24,377 bases of DNA from QHXQ01 sp036389375 (GTDB lineage: Bacteria > Acidobacteriota > Blastocatellia > Pyrinomonadales > Pyrinomonadaceae), in assembly GCA_036389375.1 (NCBI GenBank), contig DASVQA010000010.1:1-24377 (forward strand), in the 5' to 3' direction. A model generated the notes under the pieces. The model was not told where the DNA came from. It made no database searches and saw only the letters and a list, made by a program, of their open reading frames with translations. This document shows, one piece after another, positions 1 to 8,647 of this stretch; within the stretch, counting starts at the first letter, position 1, and each line of letters opens with the position of its first letter. The translations under genes were made by a program, and so were the position numbers.

Positions 1-622
1 GCCCGCGCTCAGAGACTCTGAGATCAGCGTGCGCGTCGCGGCCACGCACGCTGTCTTAGCGCTGCCTGCCGACGAGGCCGCGGCGCTGATCATCCCGCTG
101 CTCGGCGACCGCAAGTCAGAGTTTGTGCGCCGCGAAGCCGCGTATGCGTTGGGCGAGACGCGCAGCCCTGTCGCTATCGAGCCGCTGCTGACTGCGCTGG
201 CGCGCGACAAGGAGGCGGGCGTGCGCGGGGCAGCGGCCGTCGCACTTGGCCAGATCGGCGATGCACGGGCCGTAACTGCACTAAGCGCGGCGCTCGACCG
301 GCGCGTGCCCGGTTCGGGGTTGCTGAAGCGCATCACGCGCGGCACGACGGAAGAGAACGAGTTCGTCCGGCGCGCAGTGGCCGAGGCGCTCGGCCGGATC
401 GGCAATCGCGCGGCCGTGCCCGCACTTATCGCCGCGCTCACCAACGAACGCGCGGGCGACGATGTGCGCCGCGAAGCGGCCCGCGCGCTCGGTCTGATCG
501 GTGACCCGGCGGCTGTCCCCGCCCTACGCTCCGTCCTCACCGCGCCAGACCCCTATCTCGCCCGCATCGCCTTCGATGTCTTACGCCGCCTCGACCCGAT
601 CAACGCCGCGCGTCCATCTTGA
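1..622 (+). CDS. HEAT-repeat protein, 5' truncated by window edge
   Basis: About 206 residues of the C-terminal part are visible. The frame is open to base 2, and the GTG at 29 lies inside a repeat helix (ALRDSEISVRVAA), so the true start is upstream of the window. The protein is built of ~30-residue helical pairs of the PBS-lyase/HEAT type with the recurring pattern VRREAAxALGxIGDxxAVPAL, seen near residues 8-30, 40-60, 70-100, 120-145 and 155-190. A spacer (GSGLLKRITRGTTEEN) interrupts the third and fourth repeats. Such solenoids normally act as protein-protein scaffolds; a few are phycobilin lyases, but nothing here points to that. No catalytic motif, signal peptide or membrane segment is in the visible part. 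It ends 12 bases before the terminator hairpin shared with the convergent AAA+ gene. The HEAT assignment is firm; the function is unknown. Confidence 0.85.
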   Translation, partial: PALRDSEISVRVAATHAVLALPADEAAALIIPLLGDRKSEFVRREAAYALGETRSPVAIEPLLTALARDKEAGVRGAAAVALGQIGDARAVTALSAALDRRVPGSGLLKRITRGTTEENEFVRRAVAEALGRIGNRAAVPALIAALTNERAGDDVRREAARALGLIGDPAAVPALRSVLTAPDPYLARIAFDVLRRLDPINAARPS

Positions 623-629
623 AAGGCAA

Positions 630-669
630 CGAAAAAGCCGGGACTGAGTTAGGCTCAGTCCCGGCTTAA
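630..669 (-). terminator. Intrinsic terminator shared by convergent genes
   Basis: A perfect 14-bp inverted repeat (arms 635-648 and 654-667, loop of 5) lies between the HEAT gene stop (622) and the AAA+ gene stop (694). Read on the minus strand the stem is followed by CTTTTTC, a classic U-tract, so it should terminate the AAA+ transcript. On the plus strand only TT follows the stem, so termination of the HEAT gene is weaker. Confidence 0.85.
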
Positions 670-693
670 GGTTCAACTCGGCAGGCGGGCAGC

Positions 694-1905
694 TTAGGCG
701 TCCGTCTTGTCGCCGCGCCCCTGGCTTTTACGCGCGACCTTTGTCTGCGCGGGGATCGGTAAACCGACGCCGCCCGACTTGGCCTCGACCTCTTCAATCT
801 CCGGCGCGGCCTCACCCGGCTCAGAGATGAGCGCGCCGCCGGAGCGCTTCGAGAAGACGAGCCGGTTGTTCTGCTCGTTCAGATCGACGTAGACCAGATC
901 GCCCAAGCCCACCTGCTCGGTCGCCACAAGGTTCGACAGCGGATAGACGAGGAAGCGTTCGATGGAACGCTTCAAGTGGCGCGCGCCGTACTTGAAGTCT
1001 ATGCCCTCTTCGAGCAGCATGGTCTTCGCCGCGTCGGAGCACTGGAAGACGAATTTCGTGCCCGCGCCGCGCATGATGCGCTCCTGCACGGCCGCCAACT
1101 CAAGGTCGAGGATCTGGCGCAGGTGATGTTCCTTCAACGAACGGAAGACCACGACCTTGTCAATCCGGTTCATAAACTCCGGCGAGAACTTGCGCCGGGC
1201 TGCCTCGACCGCCGTGCGGTAAATCTTCTGGTCAACCTCGGTGTCGTTCGGGTTCTTCGCACCCTTCGTCGGCGCGAAGCCGATGCCGCCGGAGATCAGT
1301 TCCGACATCTCGCGCGCGCCCAGATTCGAGGTCAGCACGACCATCGTCTTCGAGAAATCCACGCGGCGATTGTCGCCGAGCGTCAGGGTCGCCTTGTCGA
1401 GTATGCCGAGCAGCAGTTGCCACAAGGAGTCGGACGCCTTCTCGATCTCGTCGAAGAGGACGAGCGAGAGCTTGGTGTCGTCGTTGTGATAGCGGTCGAG
1501 ATTCTCCTGCGTCAGCATCGGGCTGGTCTCGCGGTGGCCGAGATAGCCGGGCGGCGAGCCGATGAGCTTCGCGATCTCGTGCGAGTGCTGAAACTCGGCG
1601 CAGTCGATCTTGATGACCGCGTTCGGGTCGCCAAAGAGGACTTCCGCCGCCGCCTCGACGACGCGCGTTTTACCGGAGCCGGTCGGCCCCAAAAACAGCA
1701 TCGTGCCGACGGGGCGGTTCGGCGGGTTCATCCCGGCGAGGAAAATCTGGTACAGCCCGGACATGCGGCGCACCGCCCGCTCCTGCCCGACGATCCGCGC
1801 CGCCAGCTTCTCCTCGAACTCCTGTGCGCGCGGACTCTTTTGATCGGGATCAAGAAAGACCGTCTCGTTGGTGTTTTTCTTCTGCTTCTCCATCGTCGCA
1901 ATCAT
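694..1905 (-). CDS. AAA+ ATPase, single-module Hsp100/ClpB-D2 type
   Basis: A 403-residue AAA_2-family ATPase. Walker A is GPTGSGKT (73-80), the aromatic pore loop GYLG (120-123), Walker B LVLFDEIE (148-155), sensor 1 TSN (192-194), the arginine finger lies in FMNRID (R247), and sensor 2 is GARHLKR (307-313) inside the C-terminal small domain. This matches the D2 module of ClpA/ClpB. There is no N-domain, first AAA ring, middle coiled-coil or ClpX zinc finger, and I see no IGF/IGL-type ClpP-docking loop, so it is probably a stand-alone hexameric unfoldase or remodelling factor rather than a proteolytic Clp. The last ~45 residues are charged and look disordered. The ATG at 1905 is chosen because AAGGAGG (complement of 1911-1918) precedes it at ideal spacing. 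It sits alone, with a terminator directly downstream and a long upstream gap. Partner and substrate are unknown. Confidence 0.88.
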   Translation of the reverse strand: MIATMEKQKKNTNETVFLDPDQKSPRAQEFEEKLAARIVGQERAVRRMSGLYQIFLAGMNPPNRPVGTMLFLGPTGSGKTRVVEAAAEVLFGDPNAVIKIDCAEFQHSHEIAKLIGSPPGYLGHRETSPMLTQENLDRYHNDDTKLSLVLFDEIEKASDSLWQLLLGILDKATLTLGDNRRVDFSKTMVVLTSNLGAREMSELISGGIGFAPTKGAKNPNDTEVDQKIYRTAVEAARRKFSPEFMNRIDKVVVFRSLKEHHLRQILDLELAAVQERIMRGAGTKFVFQCSDAAKTMLLEEGIDFKYGARHLKRSIERFLVYPLSNLVATEQVGLGDLVYVDLNEQNNRLVFSKRSGGALISEPGEAAPEIEEVEAKSGGVGLPIPAQTKVARKSQGRGDKTDA

Positions 1906-2162
1906 GACCGTCCTCCTTGCCTGAAGCGTCGCGGGCTAAGGGCCTTTGTGCCCCGCAGCCCTTAAATAAACTTACGAACCGGCGGGCGCGCGGGATTCAA
2001 CCGCATTGCTTATTAGCACCGCAAAGAACGGCGGCGACCCGGCACGGCCGCCGCACCCTAGCTCCATGCAAAGAACGATCCGCAAGTGTCATTGATGCGA
2101 TGCGGGCGTCGCCGGTTGGCTTAAATAGGTGGCCCGCGTGAGACTGCCGCGTAAACGGAGAC

Positions 2163-2193
2163 ACTATATAAACGACAACGCCCGGTTTGTCAC
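2163..2193 (-). promoter_or_regulatory. Possible sigma70-type promoter for the AAA+ gene
   Basis: On the minus strand GTGACA (complement of 2188-2193, 5 of 6 to TTGACA) is followed after 17 bases by TATATA (2165-2170), or after 19 bases by TATAGT (2163-2168, 5 of 6 to TATAAT). Transcription would begin near 2157, giving a leader of about 250 bases before the ATG at 1905. This is a pattern match only; the long leader makes it less certain. Confidence 0.35.
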
Positions 2194-2352
2194 CACAAAA
2201 TATGCGCAGCGGCGGAAAAAAAGTGCGTGCGGTGGCGCGCGGCCGGGCGCAGGCGGGCTGACAATTCGCGGCAGCAAGCGCTGACACTTGCTGTCGCTTT
2301 CCAGATTTTCGGATCAGTCGGCCCGCCGCGCCACACGCAAAACGCACGGGCA

Positions 2353-2383
2353 GCGCAGCAAAACGTTGAGCATTTTGCTGCGC
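2353..2383. repeat. 11-bp perfect inverted repeat
   Basis: Arms GCGCAGCAAAA (2353-2363) and its exact complement (2373-2383) enclose a 9-base loop. There is no U-tract on either side, so it is not a standard terminator. It lies upstream of the AAA+ gene and downstream of ino1, and could be a protein-binding palindrome or an RNA hairpin. Confidence 0.6.
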
Positions 2384-2415
2384 CAAACGGGGACGCGGCG
2401 CGGCGCGTTTTGGCC

Positions 2416-2452
2416 TAAAAGTTAAGAGCGCGCCACACGTCGCGGCGCGCTC
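2416..2452 (-). terminator. Probable terminator of ino1
   Basis: A 9-bp GC-rich inverted repeat (GAGCGCGCC at 2426-2434, complement at 2444-2452, loop of 9) lies 49 bases beyond the ino1 stop. On the minus strand the stem is followed by TTAACTTTTA, an imperfect U-rich tail. Position fits termination of ino1; the interrupted U-tract lowers confidence. Confidence 0.5.
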
Positions 2453-2500
2453 CTTAGCAGCGTCAGTTTGTCCGTTCATCCGGGCCCGGCCGCCTGCCCC

Positions 2501-3820
<1,320 letters not shown>

Positions 3821-3967
3821 TGATGCCGAGTCCTCCCTCGATAAGTTGCCGACAGCATAGCGCCCGACAGCAAGCGGCGTCGCGTCAAATCTTGCCCAAG
3901 ATGCGCGCCGGCTTGCGCTTTTTCGCGCGCGCACGGGCGGGCTTGCACGCACCTGTCCTTCTTGTGC

Positions 3968-4828
3968 CTAAGACTTGTCTTGGCCGATAAGGGCAGCACG
4001 AAAGGCGCGGGGCGCAAGACCCGTCGCGCGGCGAAAGGCTTTGGCGAAGTGGCTGGGGCTGATGTAGCCGACGCGGGCGCTCAGTTCGCTGATGGAGAGA
4101 TCGGTGCTGGCGAGCAGCGTCTGCGCGCGTTCTAGGCGGAGCGCGGCGAGATAGGCGTGGGGCGACATGCCTGTGACCTTTTTGAAGAGGCGCGCGAAGT
4201 GAAACGGCGAGAGATAGGCGGCCGCCGCCATCTCTTCGAGCGACACGTTCTGGTCGAGTTGCGCGTGCATCAGTTCGACTGCGCGGCGGATGCGGCGGTC
4301 GATCAAGCCGACGCGCGATAGCTCCAACTCGTCGGCGCGCCGGATGTGCGCGTGCCGCCTGAGCAGTTGCACGGTTATCTGTTCGACGAGGGCGGCGACA
4401 ACCAAATCCTGCCCGGCCTCTTCTACGTCGCTTAGTTCGTCGGCGAGGTCGCCGGCGAGGCGTGCGAGGCGTGCGTCGCGGGCGACGATGTGCGCGGGGA
4501 AAGTGATCCGGGCGTCGGCGCGTGTGAGACCAGCGCGGACGGCGCAATCGAGCACGTAGGCGGGCGCGAGCGTGACGAGCAGGTAGGCGGCGTTCGCGCC
4601 GCGCGCGGCGGCCGGCTCGCCCGGTGCGACGAGGAGCGCCGCAGGCGCGCGCACTTCGCCGCTTGTGTGCGCGTCTGTCCAGCGCAATGTGCCGGCGAGT
4701 AAAAAAAGCGCGGTGTAGGTCTGGCGCGCTTCGCTCGACCAGCGGGCGGCGGTGCGCTTCGGGCGCAGATGCACGCTGTAGTGCTCATGCACCAGAACCT
4801 TGTCGTTGACGGCGGCAGGGGTGTTCAT
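3968..4828 (-). CDS. AraC/XylS-family transcriptional regulator
   Basis: A 286-residue DNA-binding protein. The N-terminal ~165 residues resemble a cupin-like ligand or dimerisation domain (YTALFLLAGTLRW, APAALLVAPGEP) and match no specific sensor I know. The C-terminal AraC domain has both helix-turn-helix units: SLEEMAAAAYLSPFHFARLF (196-215), then the YLAALRLERAQTLL linker helix, and SISELSARVGYISPSHFAKAF (245-265) followed by the TGLAPRAFR signature end. It is the last gene of the run beginning at 8472 and so may autoregulate that operon. Start is uncertain: the frame also has a TTG at 4900 that overlaps the GDPD stop as TTGA (coupled start, 310 residues), but the extra 24 residues look non-coding and the ATG at 4828 is preferred. 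Neither has a good ribosome-binding site. Confidence 0.87.
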   Translation of the reverse strand: MNTPAAVNDKVLVHEHYSVHLRPKRTAARWSSEARQTYTALFLLAGTLRWTDAHTSGEVRAPAALLVAPGEPAAARGANAAYLLVTLAPAYVLDCAVRAGLTRADARITFPAHIVARDARLARLAGDLADELSDVEEAGQDLVVAALVEQITVQLLRRHAHIRRADELELSRVGLIDRRIRRAVELMHAQLDQNVSLEEMAAAAYLSPFHFARLFKKVTGMSPHAYLAALRLERAQTLLASTDLSISELSARVGYISPSHFAKAFRRATGLAPRAFRAALIGQDKS

Positions 4829-4896
4829 CGCGGGCGGTGAGAAGATAACAGACTTGGCGCGCGCCTCCGTAGCGCGTGCGGTGGGTGTGCGGGGTT

Positions 4897-5700
4897 TCAA
4901 GTGTGACGGAGCGCGGCCAGTTGCGCCATCATGCGCGCGGGATCGTTTGTGATAACGGCGCGGACGCCGAGCGAGATGAGGCGGCCAAGGCGCGCAGGGT
5001 TATCAACCGTCCAGACGACGATGGCAAAGCCCGCGTGGCGGGCCGCCGCAGCCGTGCGCGCGTTGACGAGCGTGTGGTGGAGCGCGAGTTCGTGTGCGCC
5101 ACAGGCGCGGGCGCGGGCGAGCAGGGCGCGTGTGGTGGGAAACGGGCGGGCGAGGCGGCGCTCGAACAGGGCGGCGGTCGGCAGGTGCGGCGCGAGCCGG
5201 CGCACCTCCGCAACGGCCGTGAGATTGAAACTCTCAATCACGACGCGCGCCTGAGCGCCGTGCTCATGCACCGTCTCGACGACGCGCGCTGCCAGCCTAC
5301 GCGCGTCGCCGCCGCCGCGCTCGCATTTCAGTTCGACGTAGAAGACGCCCGCGTGCGTCTGCGCAAGCGCGAGCACCTGCGCGAGCGTGGGGATGCGGGC
5401 CTGCGTGTAGTCGGCGCGGGCGCAGGCCCGGAAGCGGCGGTTGAACCACGAGCCGACATCTATGGCGGCTAGTTCGGCGGCCGTGTGGGCGGCGACGAAG
5501 CCGGGCCGTGCGGCGGTGCGCCGGAGCGTCGCGTCGTGGATGACGACGGGCACTTGGTCGCGGGCGAGGCGCACGTCGAACTCGATGCCGTCTGCGCCGT
5601 CGGCGAAGGCGCGGGCAAACGAGACGAGCGTGTTCTCAGGCGCGACGGCCGCCGCGCCGCGATGACCGATGATGAGCGGCGGCGTGAGCGGCGCGTTCAT
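4897..5700 (-). CDS. Glycerophosphodiester phosphodiesterase
   Basis: A 267-residue GDPD-family TIM barrel that hydrolyses glycerophosphodiesters to sn-glycerol 3-phosphate and the alcohol. Signature residues are all present: IGHRG (H13, R14), PENT (E22), GIEFDVRL (E40, D42), VIHD (H55) and YVELK (E124), which together form the metal-binding catalytic site. There is no signal peptide, so it is expected in the cytoplasm (UgpQ-like) rather than the periplasm (GlpQ-like). Its ATG at 5700 overlaps the stop of the GH57 gene as ATGA, and its own stop overlaps a possible TTG start of the AraC gene, so it is translated as part of that operon. Coupling of a phosphodiesterase to a glucan-branching enzyme, with ino1 nearby, leaves the substrate open; glycerophosphoinositol is a possibility, not shown by sequence. 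Confidence 0.92.
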   Translation of the reverse strand: MNAPLTPPLIIGHRGAAAVAPENTLVSFARAFADGADGIEFDVRLARDQVPVVIHDATLRRTAARPGFVAAHTAAELAAIDVGSWFNRRFRACARADYTQARIPTLAQVLALAQTHAGVFYVELKCERGGGDARRLAARVVETVHEHGAQARVVIESFNLTAVAEVRRLAPHLPTAALFERRLARPFPTTRALLARARACGAHELALHHTLVNARTAAAARHAGFAIVVWTVDNPARLGRLISLGVRAVITNDPARMMAQLAALRHT

Positions 5701-7313
5701 GTCGCAGCGTAGACGCGATAGTCGAGTTCGGGGAAGAGATTATCACGGCGTTCGAGTTCGGCGAGTTGGCGGGCGTCAATCGCGCCGCGTTCGATGTCGT
5801 CGGCGATGGCGTGGAAGCGGCGGATGTGGGCGCGGAAGCGGCGCGTGGCGTAGGCGACGGTCGTGCCCTGATAGATTTGAAATGCCCAGTCGCTCGATTC
5901 GGCGAGCAGCAGTTCGCGTGCGGCCTGCCGCAGCGCGCGGGCGGTCAATTCGTCGGGCGGCGTATGAAACCGGTTGGCGAGCGCGGTCATACGCGCTTCC
6001 GCCGCGTGCTGGTGCGGGTACATCCACGCGTTGCCTTCGTTGAGCCAGACCTTGTAATAACCTTCCGCGCCCCACGAAGAGGGCGCGAGGCGCTGCACCT
6101 GCAAGCGCGGTTCAATGGCGAGATAGTCGCCGGGCGTGACGGTTGCGAGGTCGCGGCGGTGCGCGTGCAATTGGCGAAAGACGTGTTCGAGAAACTGCAC
6201 GCCCTCGAACCACCAATGGCCGAATAGCTCCGCGTCGTAGGGCGAGACGACGACGGGCGCGTGCCCGCCGAGCGTCTCGCGCAGCCGCGCGGCCTGCCTG
6301 ATGCGCTCGCGCACGAAATGTTCGGCGTGGACGCGCGTGCGGGCCTGCGCCGCTTCCGGCACGTAGGGCTGCTTGTGCGCGAGCGGCACGTCGCGCCCCG
6401 TGACGCGGTGATACTTCAGGCCGAGCGGGCGGCGTGTGCCGTCCGCGTGCAGGTGTGGGCGCAGGTATTCGTGCGGCGCGTCCCAGCCCACGTCGCGGTA
6501 GAACTCACGATAAGCCGGATCGCCCGGATAGCCGATGAGCGAACTCCACACCTGCTGACTCGTTTCCAGATCACGCGCGAAGACGGCCACGCCGTTCGGG
6601 CAACGCACCGGCGCATGGACGCCGTAGCGCGGGCGCGGCGTGCCGTAGAGAAGCGCGTGCGCGTCGGCGACGAAGTATTCCAGCCCGGCCTCGGCGAGCA
6701 GCGTTTCGACTTCGGCGGCGTAGGCGCATTCGGGCAGCCAGATGCCGCGCGGGCGACGACCAAAATGTTTCTGATAGTTGGCGACCGCGATCTGAATCTG
6801 CGCGCGGCGCGCGGCGGTGGTCGAGATGAAGGGCAGGAAGCCGTGTGTCGCGCCACAGGTGATGAGTTCGAGTACGCCGTCCGCTTGCAGCGCGGCGAAG
6901 GCGCGCACGAGGTTGTGGCCGTAGACTTCGTGCCAGAGATATTCGGCGGCGCGCAACTGCTCAAGGTACATGCGGGCGCTCGCGTGAAACTGCGGCAGGT
7001 GGCGGAACGTGCGTTCGAGTTCCTGCTCGGCGAGTGCGCGCAGGTTGGCGAGGTGGCGCGTGTAGCGCGTCTGCAATAGTTCGTCCGTCAACATCTCGCA
7101 GAGCGTGGGCGAGAGGTTGAGCGTCAGACGCGGCTCCATGCCGTCGGCGCGCAGGCGCGCCAGCAGCGCGGCGAGCGGCAGATAGACCTCCGTGATCGCC
7201 TCGTAGAGCCAGTCTTCCTCTAAAAATTCGGCGTGCTCCGGGTGGCGCACGAACGGCAGGTGCGCGTGCAGGATGAGACTGAAGAAGCCGGTGGGCACAG
7301 GCAGATGATGCAT
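5697..7313 (-). CDS. GH57 1,4-alpha-glucan branching enzyme
   Basis: A 538-residue glycoside hydrolase family 57 protein that forms alpha-1,6 branches in glycogen-like glucans. The N-terminal barrel opens with FSLILHAHLPFVRHPE (11-26). The catalytic nucleophile is Glu195 in GIWLPECAY and the acid/base is Asp360 in VSPYDAELFGHWWFEG, equivalent to the pair known in Thermus and Thermococcus branching enzymes. The C-terminal helical part carries SSWGAEGYYKVWLNEGNAWMY. Length is normal for the family. An upstream TTG at 7340 would add nine residues, but the ATG at 7313 fits the family N-terminus better; no ribosome-binding site is evident for either. It follows the DUF4912 gene, a frequent neighbour of this enzyme, and its stop overlaps the GDPD start. 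The 7341-7374 stretch just upstream has repeated AACGTTCC motifs that could be regulatory. Confidence 0.93.
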   Translation of the reverse strand: MHHLPVPTGFFSLILHAHLPFVRHPEHAEFLEEDWLYEAITEVYLPLAALLARLRADGMEPRLTLNLSPTLCEMLTDELLQTRYTRHLANLRALAEQELERTFRHLPQFHASARMYLEQLRAAEYLWHEVYGHNLVRAFAALQADGVLELITCGATHGFLPFISTTAARRAQIQIAVANYQKHFGRRPRGIWLPECAYAAEVETLLAEAGLEYFVADAHALLYGTPRPRYGVHAPVRCPNGVAVFARDLETSQQVWSSLIGYPGDPAYREFYRDVGWDAPHEYLRPHLHADGTRRPLGLKYHRVTGRDVPLAHKQPYVPEAAQARTRVHAEHFVRERIRQAARLRETLGGHAPVVVSPYDAELFGHWWFEGVQFLEHVFRQLHAHRRDLATVTPGDYLAIEPRLQVQRLAPSSWGAEGYYKVWLNEGNAWMYPHQHAAEARMTALANRFHTPPDELTARALRQAARELLLAESSDWAFQIYQGTTVAYATRRFRAHIRRFHAIADDIERGAIDARQLAELERRDNLFPELDYRVYAAT

Positions 7314-7340
7314 GATGCGGGCGGCAATGATGAATGACAA

Positions 7341-7374
7341 GGAACGTCCGATGCAACGTTCCGTTCAACGTTCC
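7341..7374. repeat. Repeated AACGTTCC motifs before the GH57 gene
   Basis: CAACGTTCC occurs twice with a 12-base period (7354-7362 and 7366-7374), and GGAACGT (7341-7347) is an inverted copy of the first with an 8-base loop. The cluster lies between the DUF4912 stop and the GH57 start. It could be an operator (for example for the AraC protein of the operon, which typically binds direct repeats) or an RNA hairpin. No direct evidence for either. Confidence 0.4.
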
Positions 7375-7395
7375 ATTGGCGGCCGCCTGCAATAA

Positions 7396-8472
7396 CTAAA
7401 TGTTGCGCCAGCGCAGCAAAGGTGCGTGCCGCCCCGTGCTCACGCTTGGCAGCCAGACGTTTGAGCCGGCGGCGGAAGACGGTTGCAGCGGGCGCAGCGA
7501 CGGCAGCGCGCCGCGCCCCGGCGTCATGCTCGGCAGCCAGACGCGCACGCGTCGTTCGGGCTGGCGCACGCTGCTGGCGCTCCACGCAAAACTCGTCGGC
7601 CGCAAGTGTGCCGCGTCCGCGTCTTCGTCAATCTCTAGCTCGAAGCCGAACATGGCGCGGAGCGTTTCGAGCAGGTCGGCTTGAGAGGGCGGCGCGCCGT
7701 GCTGCGCCACGAGCGCGTCGAGCCAAGCGGCGAGCGGCGACGACAAGCGCGCGCGCACGGACGCGAGCGGCTCTGCCACCACGAGGGCGACGATGAGCGC
7801 GCGCAGTTCCTGAAGTTCGTTCGCGCCGAGCGCGGGCAGCGGTGCGGCGGCAAGCATGTGCGCGAGCGCCAGCGTGCTTTCCTGTTGCGTCTCATCGTCC
7901 GCGCCTTCGAGCGCGAGCGCCAGCGCGTCGCCTGCGTAACCGGCTTCGTTGACGACGCGCGCCAGTTCACCTGCGCCCGCGTGAAACTCCGGCGCTTCGT
8001 CCGTCTCCGGCGCGACGCTCGCGGGCGGCGTGCGCGCAAGGTCGGACGTGAGCAGGCGTATGAAGGGCTTGTCCTCGGCCGCGAAGCCGACTTCGGCGCG
8101 ATAGGCGCGACCCGGTTGCACGTCGAACCAGTAGTTGCGCGCGGGCGAGGCCGCGCCGGTTTCGGTCGCACCGCTCTCCTCATCCACGAGGCGCACGATC
8201 ATGTGATAACCGTCGGCGGCTGCCCCGAAGGCGCGGCGCAGCGTTGCCATGGGGTCGTGCGCGTGCTGCCAGTAAGCGTAGAGCCGGTAGGGCGATTGCA
8301 CGAGCAGTTGCAGATCGTCGCGCGTGTAGACGGGGAGCGGTTCGTCTTCGTGTGCAAGCGCGGCGAGGTCGTCGTTTGCGGCTGCGCCGAGCGCGGGCTG
8401 CGGCGCAGCGTCGAGGGCGACAGCGGCCCCGGCGGGCGCAGACTTGGAAGTGCCCGGATAAAGCAAAGCCAT
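7396..8472 (-). CDS. DUF4912 domain protein
   Basis: A 358-residue protein whose residues ~45-165 match DUF4912: LPVYTRDDLQLLVQSPYRLY, then AYWQHAHDP, YHMIVRLVDEESG, NYWFDVQPGRAYRAEVGF and FIRLLTSDLARTP. This domain has a carbohydrate-module-like beta fold in predictions and is repeatedly found beside GH57 glucan enzymes, as here, so a role in glycogen binding or regulation of branching is plausible but unproven. The C-terminal half is Ala/Glu-rich with helices, ending in a low-complexity tail in which the motifs VWLPSMTPGRGALPSLRPL and VWLPSVSTGRHAPLLR appear as an imperfect duplication. Soluble, no signal peptide. The ATG at 8472 has AGGAG directly abutting it, an unusually short spacing; a TTG two codons later would be better spaced. 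First gene of the operon served by the promoter at 8541-8570. Confidence 0.82.
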   Translation of the reverse strand: MALLYPGTSKSAPAGAAVALDAAPQPALGAAANDDLAALAHEDEPLPVYTRDDLQLLVQSPYRLYAYWQHAHDPMATLRRAFGAAADGYHMIVRLVDEESGATETGAASPARNYWFDVQPGRAYRAEVGFAAEDKPFIRLLTSDLARTPPASVAPETDEAPEFHAGAGELARVVNEAGYAGDALALALEGADDETQQESTLALAHMLAAAPLPALGANELQELRALIVALVVAEPLASVRARLSSPLAAWLDALVAQHGAPPSQADLLETLRAMFGFELEIDEDADAAHLRPTSFAWSASSVRQPERRVRVWLPSMTPGRGALPSLRPLQPSSAAGSNVWLPSVSTGRHAPLLRWRNI

Positions 8473-8540
8473 CTCCTGTGTGAACGCTGCCAGCGGACAG
8501 CGATGCAGGCTGAAAAGAGAAGTGTTAAGCGAGCGGTTTA

Positions 8541-8570
8541 CTTGTAAGTGATTCGCCCGTGCGGTGTCAA
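8541..8570 (-). promoter_or_regulatory. sigma70-type promoter of the DUF4912-GH57-GDPD-AraC operon
   Basis: On the minus strand a perfect TTGACA (complement of 8565-8570) is followed after 18 bases by TACAAG (8541-8546, 4 of 6 to TATAAT). Predicted transcription start near 8534 leaves a leader of about 60 bases to the ATG at 8472. Position at the head of the operon supports it. Confidence 0.5.
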
Positions 8571-8647
8571 TCAGGAGGGACGCAGCATGCAGGTCGGTCG
8601 TGCGCTCAAAGAACTGCGCGCGGTCTCGCTAAGTTGCCGGCTCGGCC

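Larger units (their letters stand above)
1906..2500. other. Gene-free 595-base gap
   Basis: No convincing coding sequence on either strand: the short open frames here lack family signatures and ribosome-binding sites. It holds the strong Shine-Dalgarno of the AAA+ gene, a 7-bp inverted repeat (1937-1943 with 1958-1964) in that gene's leader, a possible minus-strand promoter at 2163-2193, an AT-richer patch at about 2100-2220 that contrasts with its surroundings, and two hairpins at 2353-2383 and 2426-2452. No tRNA or riboswitch was recognised. Confidence 0.6.

Noticed and set aside
976..1965. 329-codon open frame on the plus strand opposite the AAA+ gene
   Set aside because: It is antisense to a gene with every AAA+ motif, reads as Arg/Asp-rich low-sense protein and has no family match; it is a shadow of GC-rich codons.
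3821..3967. Promoter for ino1 in the 147-base gap
   Set aside because: A TATGCT and a TTGACG can be found on the minus strand but their spacing (23 bases) is wrong.
3885..4547. Minus-strand frame ending in a Lys/Arg-rich tail (KPARARAKKRKPARILGKI)
   Set aside because: It overlaps the AraC gene in another frame; the basic tail looks histone- or ribosome-like but there is no independent start or ribosome-binding site in the 147-base gap.
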